In this document: positions 1 to 8,440 of the stretch, piece after piece | Position numbering within the stretch: the first letter of the stretch is position 1 | Layout: the number at the start of each line of letters is the position of its first letter | NCBI GenBank assembly: GCA_903907865.1 | Contig: CAIVPR010000164.1 | Location: 1 to 64,000, forward strand | Length of the DNA: 64,000 nt | Direction of reading: 5' to 3' | From: an uncultured Acidobacteriia bacterium | Lineage (GTDB): Bacteria; Acidobacteriota; Terriglobia; Bryobacterales; Bryobacteraceae | Notes under the pieces: generated by a model | Seen by the model: only the letters and a program-made list of their open reading frames with translations | Databases searched by the model: none | What the model was told of the DNA's origin: nothing | Translations under genes and position numbers: made by a program

Positions 1-690
1 CTGGTGGCACCGGCTTTCGTTTTCTACAAAGTTGCGGCCGGACGGGGCGCGGCGGTTTTGGTGAAGCTGCTCGGGGAAATCTTCGCCGGGATTCTTTGCA
101 GCGACCGCTGTCCGACCTATTTGAAATACCACAAGGGCACGCTGCAGTTCTGCTGGACGCACTTCAAGGGGAATATCCTGGGAGCACTCCAAATCGCGAA
201 AACAACGGATGCCGGGCGGTTTTGCCGCGACGCGTTGTCCTTGCACGCCCGCCTGTTCCGCCTTTGGCACCGCTTCCGCGCCGGCCCGGCCGCCGGCGAC
301 CCGATGACCCGTCGGCAACTGATCCTGGGGTCGATCCAGAAGCGGTTCTTCGCGCTGGCCCAACGGAACCTTGACAGCGGCGACCGCGACGTCCGGAACC
401 TGGCGCGCGCCCTGTTCCAGCACAACGAAAAGTTCTTCGCCTTCATCGAACACGAAGGCGTCGAGCCCACCAACAACTCCGCCGAACGCGCCCTCCAGTG
501 CGCCGTCCAGTGGCGCAAAACCAGTTTCGGCAGCCGCAGCGCCGACGGCGAGGTCGCCATGGCCCGCCTTCTCACCGCCACCCAGACCTGCCGCGTCCAA
601 GGCCGCAATCCGCTCGACTACCTCAAGCAAGCCGTCCGCTCACACCGCGCGGGCCTTCCAAGCCCCTTCACTCCTCCCCGCCAAACCACG
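1..690 (+). pseudogene. IS66-family transposase, C-terminal part, open at the left edge
   Basis: The reading frame is open from the first base and encodes the C-terminal catalytic part of an IS66-type DDE transposase. Visible family signatures are CWTHFKGN near residue 50 and the EPTNNSAERAL motif near residue 154, which carries the catalytic Glu, followed by a WRKTSFGSRSADG segment and GRNPLDYL. The family usually stops shortly after this point; here no stop codon is present and the frame continues into a TonB-dependent receptor at about 679-697. The N-terminal half lies outside the window, so the element may be complete to the left. I did not find a convincing terminal inverted repeat at the junction. 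Confidence 0.85.
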
Positions 691-3042
691 GGGCTGAACT
701 GTTACGCGGCCGGCAACTACACGCAATCCACCCACCAGCAGCAGCAGTTCGGCGGCAGCGTCGGCGGACCGGCCATCAAGGACAAGCTGTTCTACTTCCT
801 GACCTACGACGGCTCCCGCAAAGTGGCTCCGATCAGCTACCTCAGCAGCTCGACCTTCCCGCAGACTTGCGCGGCCCAGATTTCGGCCGCTGTTTGCGCC
901 GCCGCGAACACCTTCGCCAAGTCGATCCTCGGCTCCTATCCCCGCAAAGCTAATCTGGACGTGGCCTTCGGCAAGTTGGACTACCAAGTCAACTCCAAGA
1001 ACCATGTGAACGGCTCGTTCAACTTCGACAACTTCAAGGCGCTGAACTCCTACCAGTCCTCGCCGACCTATTTGGGTACCTCGCTCACCGCCAACGGCAC
1101 CAACATCATCCACGAGCGCATCTTCGTCGCCAACTGGGATTCCGTAATCTCCAGCTCGATGGTGAACAACTTCCGCTTCCAGTGGTCGCGCGACCTTGAG
1201 GTCACTTCGGCCAACGGTTCCGCCCCCAGTGTCTCAGTGGCGACTAATGTGCTTGGCTACGGCCTGCCCAACGCGCTGCCCCGTCCGGCGTTCCCGGACG
1301 AACACCGGATCCAGTTAACCGACGTGCTCTCCTACACCAAGGGGCGCCACAACTTCAAGTTCGGCACCGACTTCAACGCCATCCACGAACTGCTGATCAA
1401 CCTGTTCCAGGGCGGCGGCGTGTACAGCTACACCGGTGCCAGCGCGTTCAGCAACTGGGTTGCGGACGTGAGCGGAACCAACCTCGGCGACGGTCTGACC
1501 GGCCGCCACTTCGGCTCCTTCGTGCAGGTCACCGACCCCGTCACCGGCGTCGGCAAGGACGACTTCTACGACAAGGACTTCGACGCCTTCGCCGAAGACT
1601 CCTGGAAGGTGCGCCCGAATCTGACCCTGAACCTCGGCGTGCGTTATGACATCCAGTTGATCCCGGCACCGCCGAAGCCCAACACCACCACCCCGCTCAC
1701 CACGCTCTACACCTCGACGATCCACATCGACAAGAAGGAGTTCGCTCCCCGCCTCGGATTCGCATGGTCGGTCAACAAGAGCACCGTGGTTCGCGGCGGC
1801 TACGGAATCTTCTACGCGAAGACGTCCAACAGCACCTACTACGCGACGCGCGTGGAAAACGGCTTCTTCCAGCAGACCTACAACTGCACGCCGACCACCT
1901 GCCCGCAGCTCAGCTTCCCGAACCTGATCTTCACGCCCCCGGGCTTGGCGCCGGCTGCTCCGTTCCCCGGTGCGCTCACCCCGCAGGTTACCCCGTTCAA
2001 GCCGGGCTCCAACACCGCAACGACCCGCGGCCAGTCACCGAATTGGCTGAATCCGCAGGTGCATGAAGGCGAGTTCGCCATCGAACGCCGCGTGGCCGAC
2101 AATACCAGCATTTCGGCCAGCTACGTGTTCAGCCGCGGCCTCCGGTTGCCGATCTTCATCGATTCCAACCTTGCGCCGTCCAACTCCACCAAGTCCTACG
2201 ACGTGACCAGCTCCACCGGCGTGACCTCGCAGACCGTGTCGGTGCCGTTCTACACGACCCGCCTCGATCCCACCGGTCCGATCCTCACCGGCTACAGCGA
2301 TGTCAACTCCTGGTACAACAGCTTCGTGCTGTCGGTCCGCCGCCAGATGAGCAAGGGCCTCGAGTTCACCGCCAACTATACTCTTTCGAAGACGGTTGAT
2401 GGCGGCCAGGTGACCGGTTCCAACGGCACCTTCAACGGTACCGACTACTCCATCGACCCGTACAACCGCAAGCTCGAATACGGCCTGTCCGACCTCGACC
2501 AGCGCCAACGGTTTGTCGCCAACGCCATGTACGTGCCGCAGTTCACCAGCAAGTTGTCCAAGCCTGCCAAGATGATCTTCGATGGCTTTAATTTCTCGGC
2601 CATCGTGACCGTCTCAACCGGTTTCCCGATCACCCCGTTCCTGAACATGAGCTCGGTCACGGGCGCACCGGACGGCGGTCCCACCGGCGGCGTGGTCAAC
2701 AACTCCGGCACCGGCAACGGCGGCCGCGCTCCTTGGATTGTCCGCAACCCCTATACCGGCCCGAGCTTCAAGGCTGTCGATTTCCGCATCGGCCGCGAGT
2801 TCAAGATTTGGGAGAAGGTGCGGTTCAACGTTCTGGCCGAAGCGTTCAACGTTTTCAACTTCACCAATGTCCTGACGGTGAACACGACGGCGTACAACTA
2901 CTCGGCTGCTGGCTCCGGCGTCTGCGCCGGCCACTCCAACGGCTGCCTGGCGGTCAACCCGACCTTCAAGGCACCGTCGACGACCAGCAACAACCTGTAC
3001 GGTCCGCGCCAGCTGCAGATTTCCGCCAAGCTGGTGTTCTAA
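691..3042 (+). pseudogene. TonB-dependent receptor (Oar-like), N-terminus replaced by IS66
   Basis: From about residue 230 of the open frame the protein is the middle and C-terminal part of an acidobacterial Oar-type outer-membrane receptor: QFGGSVGGPAIKDKLFYF, many aromatic-rich beta-strand segments, SWKVRPNLTLNLGVRYD, a FAPRLGFAW stretch, and a C-terminal strand ending in Phe (QISAKLVF), as expected for a Bam substrate. The signal peptide, the carboxypeptidase-regulatory-like domain and the plug are missing, replaced by transposase sequence. The barrel part shows no internal stop, so the truncation seems recent. Without a signal peptide it should not reach the outer membrane, so I call it a pseudogene. 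Confidence 0.8.
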
Positions 3043-3065
3043 TCCGATCCGCAGTTCAGTAGCTA

Positions 3066-3108
3066 CACGAAGCCCCCGACGGTCGAGCTGGCCATCGGGG
3101 GCTTCGTG
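3066..3108 (+). terminator. Rho-independent-type hairpin after the truncated receptor
   Basis: A 14-bp perfect stem (3066-3079 with 3095-3108, GC-rich core) has a 15-nt loop and lies 24 bases after the receptor stop. Only a weak T-rich stretch follows. It was probably the terminator of the original receptor gene. Confidence 0.65.
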
Positions 3109-3157
3109 CTATTCTGGTCTTTCGCGCGGATTTCGATCCGATAGCGACCTTCCCAAC

Positions 3158-3247
3158 GGAGAGATGGCCGAGCGGTTTAAGGCGCACGCTTGGAAAGCGT
3201 GTGTAGGGGAAACTCTACCGAGGGTTCGAATCCCTCTCTCTCCGCCA
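3158..3247 (+). tRNA. tRNA-Ser (anticodon GGA)
   Basis: The sequence folds as a class II tRNA. The acceptor stem GGAGAGA pairs with TCTCTCC, the D-loop holds AGCGGTTTAAGGC, and the anticodon stem ACGCT/AGCGT carries the loop TTGGAAA with anticodon GGA (Ser, codons UCC/UCU). A long variable arm (TGTAGGGGAAACTCTACC) and a T-arm with GGTTCGAATCC follow. Discriminator G and an encoded CCA end at 3247. The 3' end serves as the integration site of the element at 3224-5945, which leaves this copy of the tRNA intact. Confidence 0.96.
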
Positions 3248-3249
3248 TT
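3224..3249. repeat. Attachment-site repeat at the tRNA end (attL)
   Basis: These 26 bases, covering the T-arm 3' half, acceptor 3' strand and CCA of tRNA-Ser plus two more bases, are repeated exactly and in the same direction at 5920-5945. An exact repeat of a tRNA 3' end with a tyrosine recombinase gene beside it is the standard signature of tRNA-targeted integration. Confidence 0.9.
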
Positions 3250-3268
3250 CCATCCCTTTTGTTTTCCA

Positions 3269-4320
3269 TCAGTTAACAGCCTCTTTCCTTCCGTGTACCT
3301 CTGGTGTCCCCTTCGTTGAAGCGAGTACCAGCGTGTCCCTCGCCCATGCGCCCCTGACGTCGGCCTCCAATTGCTCCTGTCTGGCGGCAACCCACGGGTT
3401 GTAGTGCCTCTGGGTGACCCGTATCGAGGTGTGTCCGAGCAGAATCGACACTCGCTCCAGAGGAACCCCCTTCAACAGCAGGTCAACAGCGAATGTGTCG
3501 CGGAATCGATGGGCGTGACCGTCACGGATGCCCGCGAGCTTGAAGAGTTTCGAGAGATAAGCCATGTAGTGGCGTGAAGTGGCCTCCTTGTCCGACGTTC
3601 CAGACCAAAAAAAATACTGCTCATTCCCGCGTTCGACCGCGTCAAGGGCGTCCAGCACGAACCTCGGAAGCGGGATTCGGACTGGCGTACCGGTCTTGGC
3701 GGAGTACAGGAAGAGCGTGTCGCCCACGATCCGGTCACGCGACAAGGAAACGGCGTCCCCGATGCGCAGCCCGCTGTACCTCAGGAGCAGGACAAGCGCT
3801 CGAAGCCTCCGCCCGTTCCATTGCCCGGTACGCCCGTACGCGTCGGGGTACTGGTCGCAGGCCGCCAGTATCGCAGCCATCTCATCGGGGCTGAATGGCA
3901 ATGTTGGGTTCTGGCGGACTTTCGGACCCTTGATCGTGGTCGCCGGGTTCTTTTCGACCCATTCGGACTCGACACAAAACCGGAAGAACGCACGGAGCCG
4001 TTCGAGCTTCTTCGACGCCGTGAGCGGGCTTTGTGTCCAAGTATCGTAGTACTGTCGAACCATGGGAAGGTCAAACTCGACCAAGTAGCGGATTCCCTTT
4101 TCCACGGCGAACGCCTCCAACTGCTTGCTGTCCAACTGGTACTTCCTTATCGAACTGGGCATCAGCCGCCTTCGTTCAAGGTCCGCCATGAACTCCGCCG
4201 TGGCCTCGGACACCCTGACGGGCTCCGCCTCCTTCTTCGCACCGGGAACGGCGGTCGCCCCAGCAACTCGATTGCGTTGTCGATGCGTTCCTGCAACTCT
4301 GTCTTTGAAACTGCGGCCAT
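3269..4320 (-). CDS. Tyrosine recombinase/integrase (N-terminal frameshift)
   Basis: Phage-integrase family site-specific recombinase, expected to cut and rejoin DNA at the tRNA-Ser attachment site. The N-terminal SAM-like core-binding domain spans roughly the first 120 residues (SEATAEFMADLERR onward). The catalytic domain shows the full set: Arg in YSGLRIGD, Lys region SAKTGTPVRIPL, HAHRFRD (HxxR), LLGHTSI (His) and the tyrosine in QRHYNPW. The best start is the ATG at 4320, behind an AAGGAA ribosome site and opening MAAVSKTELQERIDNAIELL, but this start is in another frame. A -1 slip on the run of four G at 4261-4258 (minus strand) joins it to the integrase frame. The integrase frame itself stays open upstream to 4567 but without a convincing start. 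Programmed frameshift, mutation or sequencing error are all possible. Confidence 0.85.
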
Positions 4321-4349
4321 GTTCGTTTCCTTGCCTTTCGTCTGTTGAA

Positions 4350-4373
4350 TCCGGGCGGACCGTGCCGCCCGGA
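4350..4373 (-). other. GC-rich hairpin upstream of the integrase
   Basis: A 9-bp perfect stem (4350-4358 with 4365-4373) with a 6-nt loop lies between the basic-protein gene and the integrase start. It lacks a T-tract, so it could be a weak terminator, an attenuator, or a recombinase-binding structure. Function not shown by sequence alone. Confidence 0.35.
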
Positions 4374-4452
4374 ACGAGGATAAGGCTGGTCGGGGTGGAC
4401 GAATTCGGACGGGGGAATTTGTCGGGGCGGTTCAAGGCCAAACCCATGCCGG

Positions 4453-5091
4453 TCAACCGTGGCCGTCCCGACCAGCCTCGCCTTCCTCCCGCTTGCGCCT
4501 CTTCCTGATCGCGTCCATCAGGTCCCTGGCCTCGCCTTTCCTCCGGTAGCGGTTGTGCTTTTCCCAACCTTGAATGTGCCTCACATAGAGCTCAGGCCCC
4601 CGCATTCCCGCCTTCCAGTCCTCGTAGGCCCTCGTAACCCTCGCGGTGGGGCGTCGTCCGGCCTTGCGCTTGGGAGTGATCGCGGAACGCAGCGCGTTTG
4701 CCAGCCTCCCGCATTCCTGCTTCGAGAGACCGCCGCCCCAATGCTTGAGGATTTCATCCGCCGCGCGCGTGACGGCTTCCTTGGCCTCTCGGAAGGCTTC
4801 GGACTCGGCTGGGGCCGCGGGCCTTGCCTTGCGTTGCGCCTTGCGCTTGGGCGGGCGCTTGGCGGGGCGGGCCTTCGCAATCTTTGCGCGCTCTTCCTCC
4901 TCCTCCCGCCGCACGCGCTCGTCAAGGTCCGCGAAGACGGCGGGGTCCCTCCATCCCCCGCCTCCCTGCCCGCTCTCGGTCGTTCCGCCGCGCCGGGCCT
5001 TGCCCAAACCGTCCCTTTGCGGCACGGCTTGGGGACGGGGCTTTAGGGGCGGGGTAAGTGGCCTGTTTCCACCGCTAGGCATCGGCTGGAA
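4453..5091 (-). CDS. Basic, charged protein of the integrated element, function unknown
   Basis: I do not recognise this family. From the ATG at 5091 it is 212 residues. The first third is Gly/Pro/Arg-rich; a central stretch alternates Lys, Arg, Pro and Ala like histone-H1-type tails (KIAKARPAKRPPKRKAQR); the C-terminal half looks folded, with AYEDWKAGMRGPELY and HIQGWEKHNRYRRKGEARD followed by a Lys/Arg/Glu tail. The charge suggests nucleic-acid binding, possibly as a directionality or accessory factor. The ATG at 5091 lies just before the serine recombinase stop (17-nt overlap), so the two are likely translated together; a longer start at 5139 is possible. Codon-position GC and the ordered C-terminal half favour a real gene. 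Confidence 0.6.
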   Translation of the reverse strand, partial: FQPMPSGGNRPLTPPLKPRPQAVPQRDGLGKARRGGTTESGQGGGGWRDPAVFADLDERVRREEEEERAKIAKARPAKRPPKRKAQRKARPAAPAESEAFREAKEAVTRAADEILKHWGGGLSKQECGRLANALRSAITPKRKAGRRPTARVTRAYEDWKAGMRGPELYVRHIQGWEKHNRYRRKGEARDLMDAIRKRRKREEGEAGRDGHG

Positions 5092-5944
5092 CCTCCCCCC
5101 TTTTCGGCAAGGCCTCCAAAGTGCCGGATTGGTCGGCAACCGCCGCCGCGTGCGCCCTCCTTACCGCCGTGGGGCTCGCGTTCAGGCTCTTGGCGATCTG
5201 CCTCCAAGACAGACCTTCCTTGCGCAACTCCGCCACCTTGTCGCGCCTGAAGACGACGCGCGGGCGTCCGACTGGCCGACCGCTCCGGGTGCCCTTCTTC
5301 CTGACGCGCTCCATTCCCGCGCGGGTGCGCTCGCCCAACCGGAGGCGCTCCTGCTTTGCGACCGTGGCGAGGATGGCGAGAACGGCCTCCCGGAAGATTC
5401 CGCACGAATCGAGGTACTGCTCGGTGTGGGACCGCCAGGCGACGCCGAACGAGTCCAGCCGCTCCAAGTGCTTGAGCGTTTCGAGAACCCCCTCGCGGCT
5501 GAAGCGGTCGAGGGACCAGAACAGGAGGACGTCGAAACGCCTTTGGGCCGCGTCGCCCCACATGCGCTGGAATCCCGCGCGGTCCGCCTTGCCCCCCGAT
5601 TCCTCGTCTGTGTATTCGTCGACAATTAGCCACCCCTGCGTCTGGCAGAAGTGGCGGAGCTGGGCGCGCTGGTTGTCCAGTTCCTGACGCTTGCGCGGGC
5701 CGCTGGCGGTGGCGTCGCGCCGGTCGGCACGGGTGGAAACGCGGAGGTAGAGGGCTGCGCGTTTCGTGCATGAAAACGGCCCGGATTGTCCGTACGGCGG
5801 AGGGTCGCCGGGTGGTCCCGTGTACCCGCCGTGTACCTCCGTTTGGCTGGTGTGCCGTTTTTGGCGTTTCTGGCGTCTTGTAGAATCAATAACTTGCGTG
5901 TTCTCAATGGCGTCGGGTAGTTCGAATCCCTCTCTCTCCGCCAT
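5075..5944 (-). CDS. Serine recombinase (resolvase/invertase type), start uncertain
   Basis: The conserved part begins RAALYLRVSTR, carrying the nucleophilic Ser, and continues with QELDNQRAQLR, DEYTDEESGGKADRAGFQRM, LLFWSLDRFSREG and the E-helix LAILATVAKQERLRLGERTRAG. A short C-terminal helix-turn-helix (LSWRQIAKSLNASPTAVRR) follows, as in small resolvases and invertases. The recombinase domain starts near 5770, but no good start codon sits there in frame. The first in-frame ATG is at 5944, inside the att repeat, so the first residues (MAEREGFEL) would be read from ex-tRNA sequence. The ATG closest to the domain, at 5772, is in another frame. The gene overlaps the downstream basic-protein gene and probably shares its transcript. 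Confidence 0.8.
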   Translation of the reverse strand: MAEREGFELPDAIENTQVIDSTRRQKRQKRHTSQTEVHGGYTGPPGDPPPYGQSGPFSCTKRAALYLRVSTRADRRDATASGPRKRQELDNQRAQLRHFCQTQGWLIVDEYTDEESGGKADRAGFQRMWGDAAQRRFDVLLFWSLDRFSREGVLETLKHLERLDSFGVAWRSHTEQYLDSCGIFREAVLAILATVAKQERLRLGERTRAGMERVRKKGTRSGRPVGRPRVVFRRDKVAELRKEGLSWRQIAKSLNASPTAVRRAHAAAVADQSGTLEALPKRGEVPADA

Positions 5945-5945
5945 T
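5920..5945. repeat. Attachment-site repeat at the distal end (attR)
   Basis: Exact 26-bp direct copy of 3224-3249 (3' end of tRNA-Ser). The flanking bases differ from the first copy on both sides, so the repeat length is well defined. The rest of the tRNA is absent here, as expected for the distal end of an element inserted at a tRNA 3' end. Confidence 0.9.
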
Positions 5946-5949
5946 TTCT

Positions 5950-6180
5950 TTGTTCCTGTGGACACTTCCAAGGCCGTTGTGCTCGTTTCCATCCTTCTGC
6001 CATCGGAAGTTGCGGCGGCGGATGTGCGAGACGCCAAGATTCCCCCCGACCACCCGCACCGATTCCGCCGCACGCTGGCGAAGATTGTTCCTAAAGGGTG
6101 CAACCGTCGAGGACGTCGAAACGCTCCAGGTGGTGGCTCAGTACACCAAGAACGGCACAGTGCTCTTTCCCCGAAATTGA
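5950..6180 (+). pseudogene. Degenerate tyrosine-recombinase fragment beside attR
   Basis: Two plus-strand frames together keep traces of an integrase C-terminus: HPHRFRRTLAK resembles the HxxR box (compare HAHRFRDTFA in the intact integrase), and in a second frame FLKGATVEDVETL followed by QYTKNG resembles the LLKGVPLERVSI segment and the residues before the catalytic Tyr. The region needs at least one frameshift and has lost the LLGH box. It is oriented opposite to the intact integrase. It fits a relic of an earlier integration at this tRNA. The remainder up to 6330 shows no gene. Confidence 0.5.
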
Positions 6181-6330
6181 TGCACAACTCTTGGCGCAGG
6201 TTTTCAACTTCGGCGTTGAATCCCACGTGACAGCCTCGACGCTATGGTCTGGGCGATAGGGGGTCTTGTGGAGCAGGGGCTTGAGCTGCCGAGGACTCAC
6301 TGGATTGAGGCGTGAGGTGTGAGGCTGGGT

Positions 6331-7248
6331 TCAGTTTGCGCCTCCGGAGAACGTCGTCTGTCGTAGCCTCGGCATATGCTCAAGTACCTCCACGACTTCG
6401 TAGGCAACGTTGGTGTAGATGCCAGTGCGCGGATCGCGAGATTGTTTCATGGCGAGGACTACTTTCAAGCCGTCTCCGGGTGCGATTGTGATCATGTGGT
6501 CGGAGAATTTTGTGTGAAACGCGCTGTCATTGACTGGAGCCGAAATCTTGACGCCGCGCCACATGAATTCCCACTTGCGGGTTGAGCGCTCGAGAATCGC
6601 CTTCACAATTTGGAGGTCGCACTGTTCCTTCACAACCCGCGTTTCCGGGTCATCTTCTTCTGTGAGGGCAATCTCTCTAATCGTTTCCTGAGAGATAATC
6701 ACGTCCGGGGGCGGTGAATCCATCTTTGGGACGAAGGCAATGCCCTTAACTTTGTCGTCAGCGCTAATCCCTTCAAGCGTCTTGCTGATCGCTCTCTTGA
6801 ATTGTCCATTTTGCTCGGCGATTCGCGTGGCATCGTAGACAGTTCGGGGGATGATGATTCGGTCGTGCCCTTGCTCCACGACAACTTCATCGGCATGGAT
6901 TTCAATCTTAACCTTGTCGGGTGGCGACAGCAGTTGAAAAATAAAGCTTGCGATGACGCTCAGAACAACGCTGCTGACGGCTTGGGCAGAAAACAGATTG
7001 CCAGACTCTTTGTAGACCGCTCGTAAGAGGGCGCGGAAGCTGCCAGGACCAACAGCTTCGACCACAATCTCGATGTCGTAGCCATGGTTTATTGATGCGT
7101 TCGCAGCTTTGGCGGCATCTGCAATTCCAACCAGCGTTGAGGCAAGCGTGTAGGCGTTGATCCGTTGGCCTTCTGTGACGAAGTGGATCACGAAGGCGTC
7201 TTCGAATTGTGCGACGTTGATGGTAGCCACCTTCGGTGAGGATATCAC
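6331..7248 (-). CDS. Hypothetical protein with a central membrane segment
   Basis: 305 residues, family not recognised by name. The N-terminal ~80 residues form a soluble domain with FVTEGQRINAYTLASTLVGIADAAKAAN and an acidic-hydrophobic EIVVEAVGPGSF motif. A hydrophobic segment, SSVVLSVIASFIFQLL, near residues 92-107 is a probable membrane anchor. The remaining ~190 residues are soluble, with a charged VKIEIHADEVVVEQGHDRIIIP stretch. Base composition is clearly less GC-rich than the surrounding genes. It is divergent from the gene at 7335 with 86 bases between the starts, which suggests a shared control region. Transfer from elsewhere is likely; a role in defence or stress is possible but not shown. 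Confidence 0.7.
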   Translation of the reverse strand: MISSPKVATINVAQFEDAFVIHFVTEGQRINAYTLASTLVGIADAAKAANASINHGYDIEIVVEAVGPGSFRALLRAVYKESGNLFSAQAVSSVVLSVIASFIFQLLSPPDKVKIEIHADEVVVEQGHDRIIIPRTVYDATRIAEQNGQFKRAISKTLEGISADDKVKGIAFVPKMDSPPPDVIISQETIREIALTEEDDPETRVVKEQCDLQIVKAILERSTRKWEFMWRGVKISAPVNDSAFHTKFSDHMITIAPGDGLKVVLAMKQSRDPRTGIYTNVAYEVVEVLEHMPRLRQTTFSGGAN

Positions 7249-7334
7249 CCTCGTGTAAACGGTCCGGCGCTCTGGCGAACTCCGAAAAGGTATACTGGGC
7301 TCGACAGCCAGAGTGAAGTCTGGCGGAGCTTCGA

Positions 7335-8315
7335 GTGGATTTGCAGACTTTTTTCACTCTGATACCGGGTGTCCTTAGCATCGTCGGGTTCTTCGGCTGG
7401 CTTTGGCAGTTGAGCCACTCCGAACGCACGCGGGGATGGGCTATCGTCTGGCTCTCCGTGTTCTTGGCGTTCGCTCTCATCACGGTCGTGCTCTACAAAC
7501 GCCAACGTCCACAAGCCAGCGTGAGCGAGGAGTCGGCAAAGACCCGCCAAGAGTTGAGCGAGGAACTTCGCAGGAATCGCATCGACGCACAGGACGGCAC
7601 CGCCGAGACCAACCGGCTCGTTAGGGATATGCACGCTGCGCTCGCAGAGGTTCTTCGCGTCCTTGCATCACCGAACGCTTCCGTTGCCGACCTTCAAGCT
7701 CAAATTGCCGTTCTCACCCTTGCCAAAGCCCGTGCCGAGCAGATTCCTGACCTCGGTACTCGGCGCTCAGTCACCGCCGACATCAGTAAGCTCCAATCCG
7801 CAGTTTCGGAGAAGGCACGAACTCAGGCGTCGGTTGCGGTTGCGACACCACGAGGTGAGGGTGCCGCTGCCGTTGTGAAGTCAGATGTGCCATTGAGCGA
7901 GGCGAAGCAAGCGAGAGCTCCGAAGAACCCTGACGTGATCGTGTATTCCCTCCTCAGCAAGAGTCAAAGGAATACGGAGCCAAGCGCAACTACTGCCATG
8001 CCGAAGCAAGTGGTGGCGCCAATGAAGATAACGGCTGTATCTTTCTTTTACACTGACGATATAGTAACTGATTCTACAACTTATACGGCAACCATACAAG
8101 GGGATGGTTTTGACCCAGCGACGGTTGCCGTCACGATTGACGGTATGGGGTGCCGCCCGGGATTCATAAGCAATTCGGCCTTGGGTAATAAGACCTCTAC
8201 ATCTATTGTGCTGCCCAATCTCACATTGCCTCGGCATGTTGTATGCTCGGCTATTGTCAAGAATGACAGTAATGCCCAAAGTGCGACTATGCCGCTACTT
8301 GTACCCGGCCGCTAG
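7335..8315 (+). CDS. Hypothetical membrane protein with coiled coil and TIG-like C-terminus
   Basis: 326 residues. Two hydrophobic segments (residues ~5-25, TLIPGVLSIVGFFGWLW; ~36-54, AIVWLSVFLAFALITVVLY) would give a small hairpin anchor. A charged helical stretch (SEESAKTRQELSEELRRNR... to about residue 150) is likely a coiled coil. The C-terminal ~100 residues (MKITAVSFFYTDDI onward, with IQGDGFDPATVAVTIDG) resemble an IPT/TIG immunoglobulin-like fold with a Cys pair. The DNA between about 8020 and 8280 is strikingly AT-rich for this genome. No function can be assigned; topology and divergence from the 6331-7248 gene suggest they act together. Confidence 0.65.
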   Translation: MDLQTFFTLIPGVLSIVGFFGWLWQLSHSERTRGWAIVWLSVFLAFALITVVLYKRQRPQASVSEESAKTRQELSEELRRNRIDAQDGTAETNRLVRDMHAALAEVLRVLASPNASVADLQAQIAVLTLAKARAEQIPDLGTRRSVTADISKLQSAVSEKARTQASVAVATPRGEGAAAVVKSDVPLSEAKQARAPKNPDVIVYSLLSKSQRNTEPSATTAMPKQVVAPMKITAVSFFYTDDIVTDSTTYTATIQGDGFDPATVAVTIDGMGCRPGFISNSALGNKTSTSIVLPNLTLPRHVVCSAIVKNDSNAQSATMPLLVPGR

Positions 8316-8440
8316 AGGCGAAATGCTCTCGTCCTCGGATTGAAGGGGTGAACAAGCACGACGGCCCAACCGTCGCCTTCCACGTCAAGGAGGGGAAATC
8401 ATTGCCGTGTAGATGAATTCCTTCCTCTGAAGAGCATTGA

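Larger units (their letters stand above)
3224..5945. mobile_element. Minimal integrated element in tRNA-Ser with tyrosine and serine recombinases
   Basis: About 2.7 kb bounded by the two 26-bp att repeats. It holds three genes, all on the minus strand and reading toward the tRNA: a serine recombinase, a Lys/Arg-rich protein, and a tyrosine recombinase whose 3' end lies 19 bases from the repeat. No replication, conjugation or obvious cargo gene is present. The tyrosine recombinase is the likely integrase, given its position and the tRNA target; the role of the serine recombinase is unknown. Both recombinase reading frames have start problems (see their entries), so the element may be decaying or may use unusual expression. 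Boundaries are directly visible; mobility is inferred. Confidence 0.85.

Noticed and set aside
5881-5945. Second tRNA gene at the distal att repeat
   Set aside because: Only the 3' end matches; no acceptor 5' strand, D-arm or anticodon arm can be folded upstream.
8316-8440. A third att repeat marking a larger island to 8316
   Set aside because: No match to the tRNA-Ser 3' end was seen beyond 5945, so the low-GC pair cannot be placed inside a bounded island.
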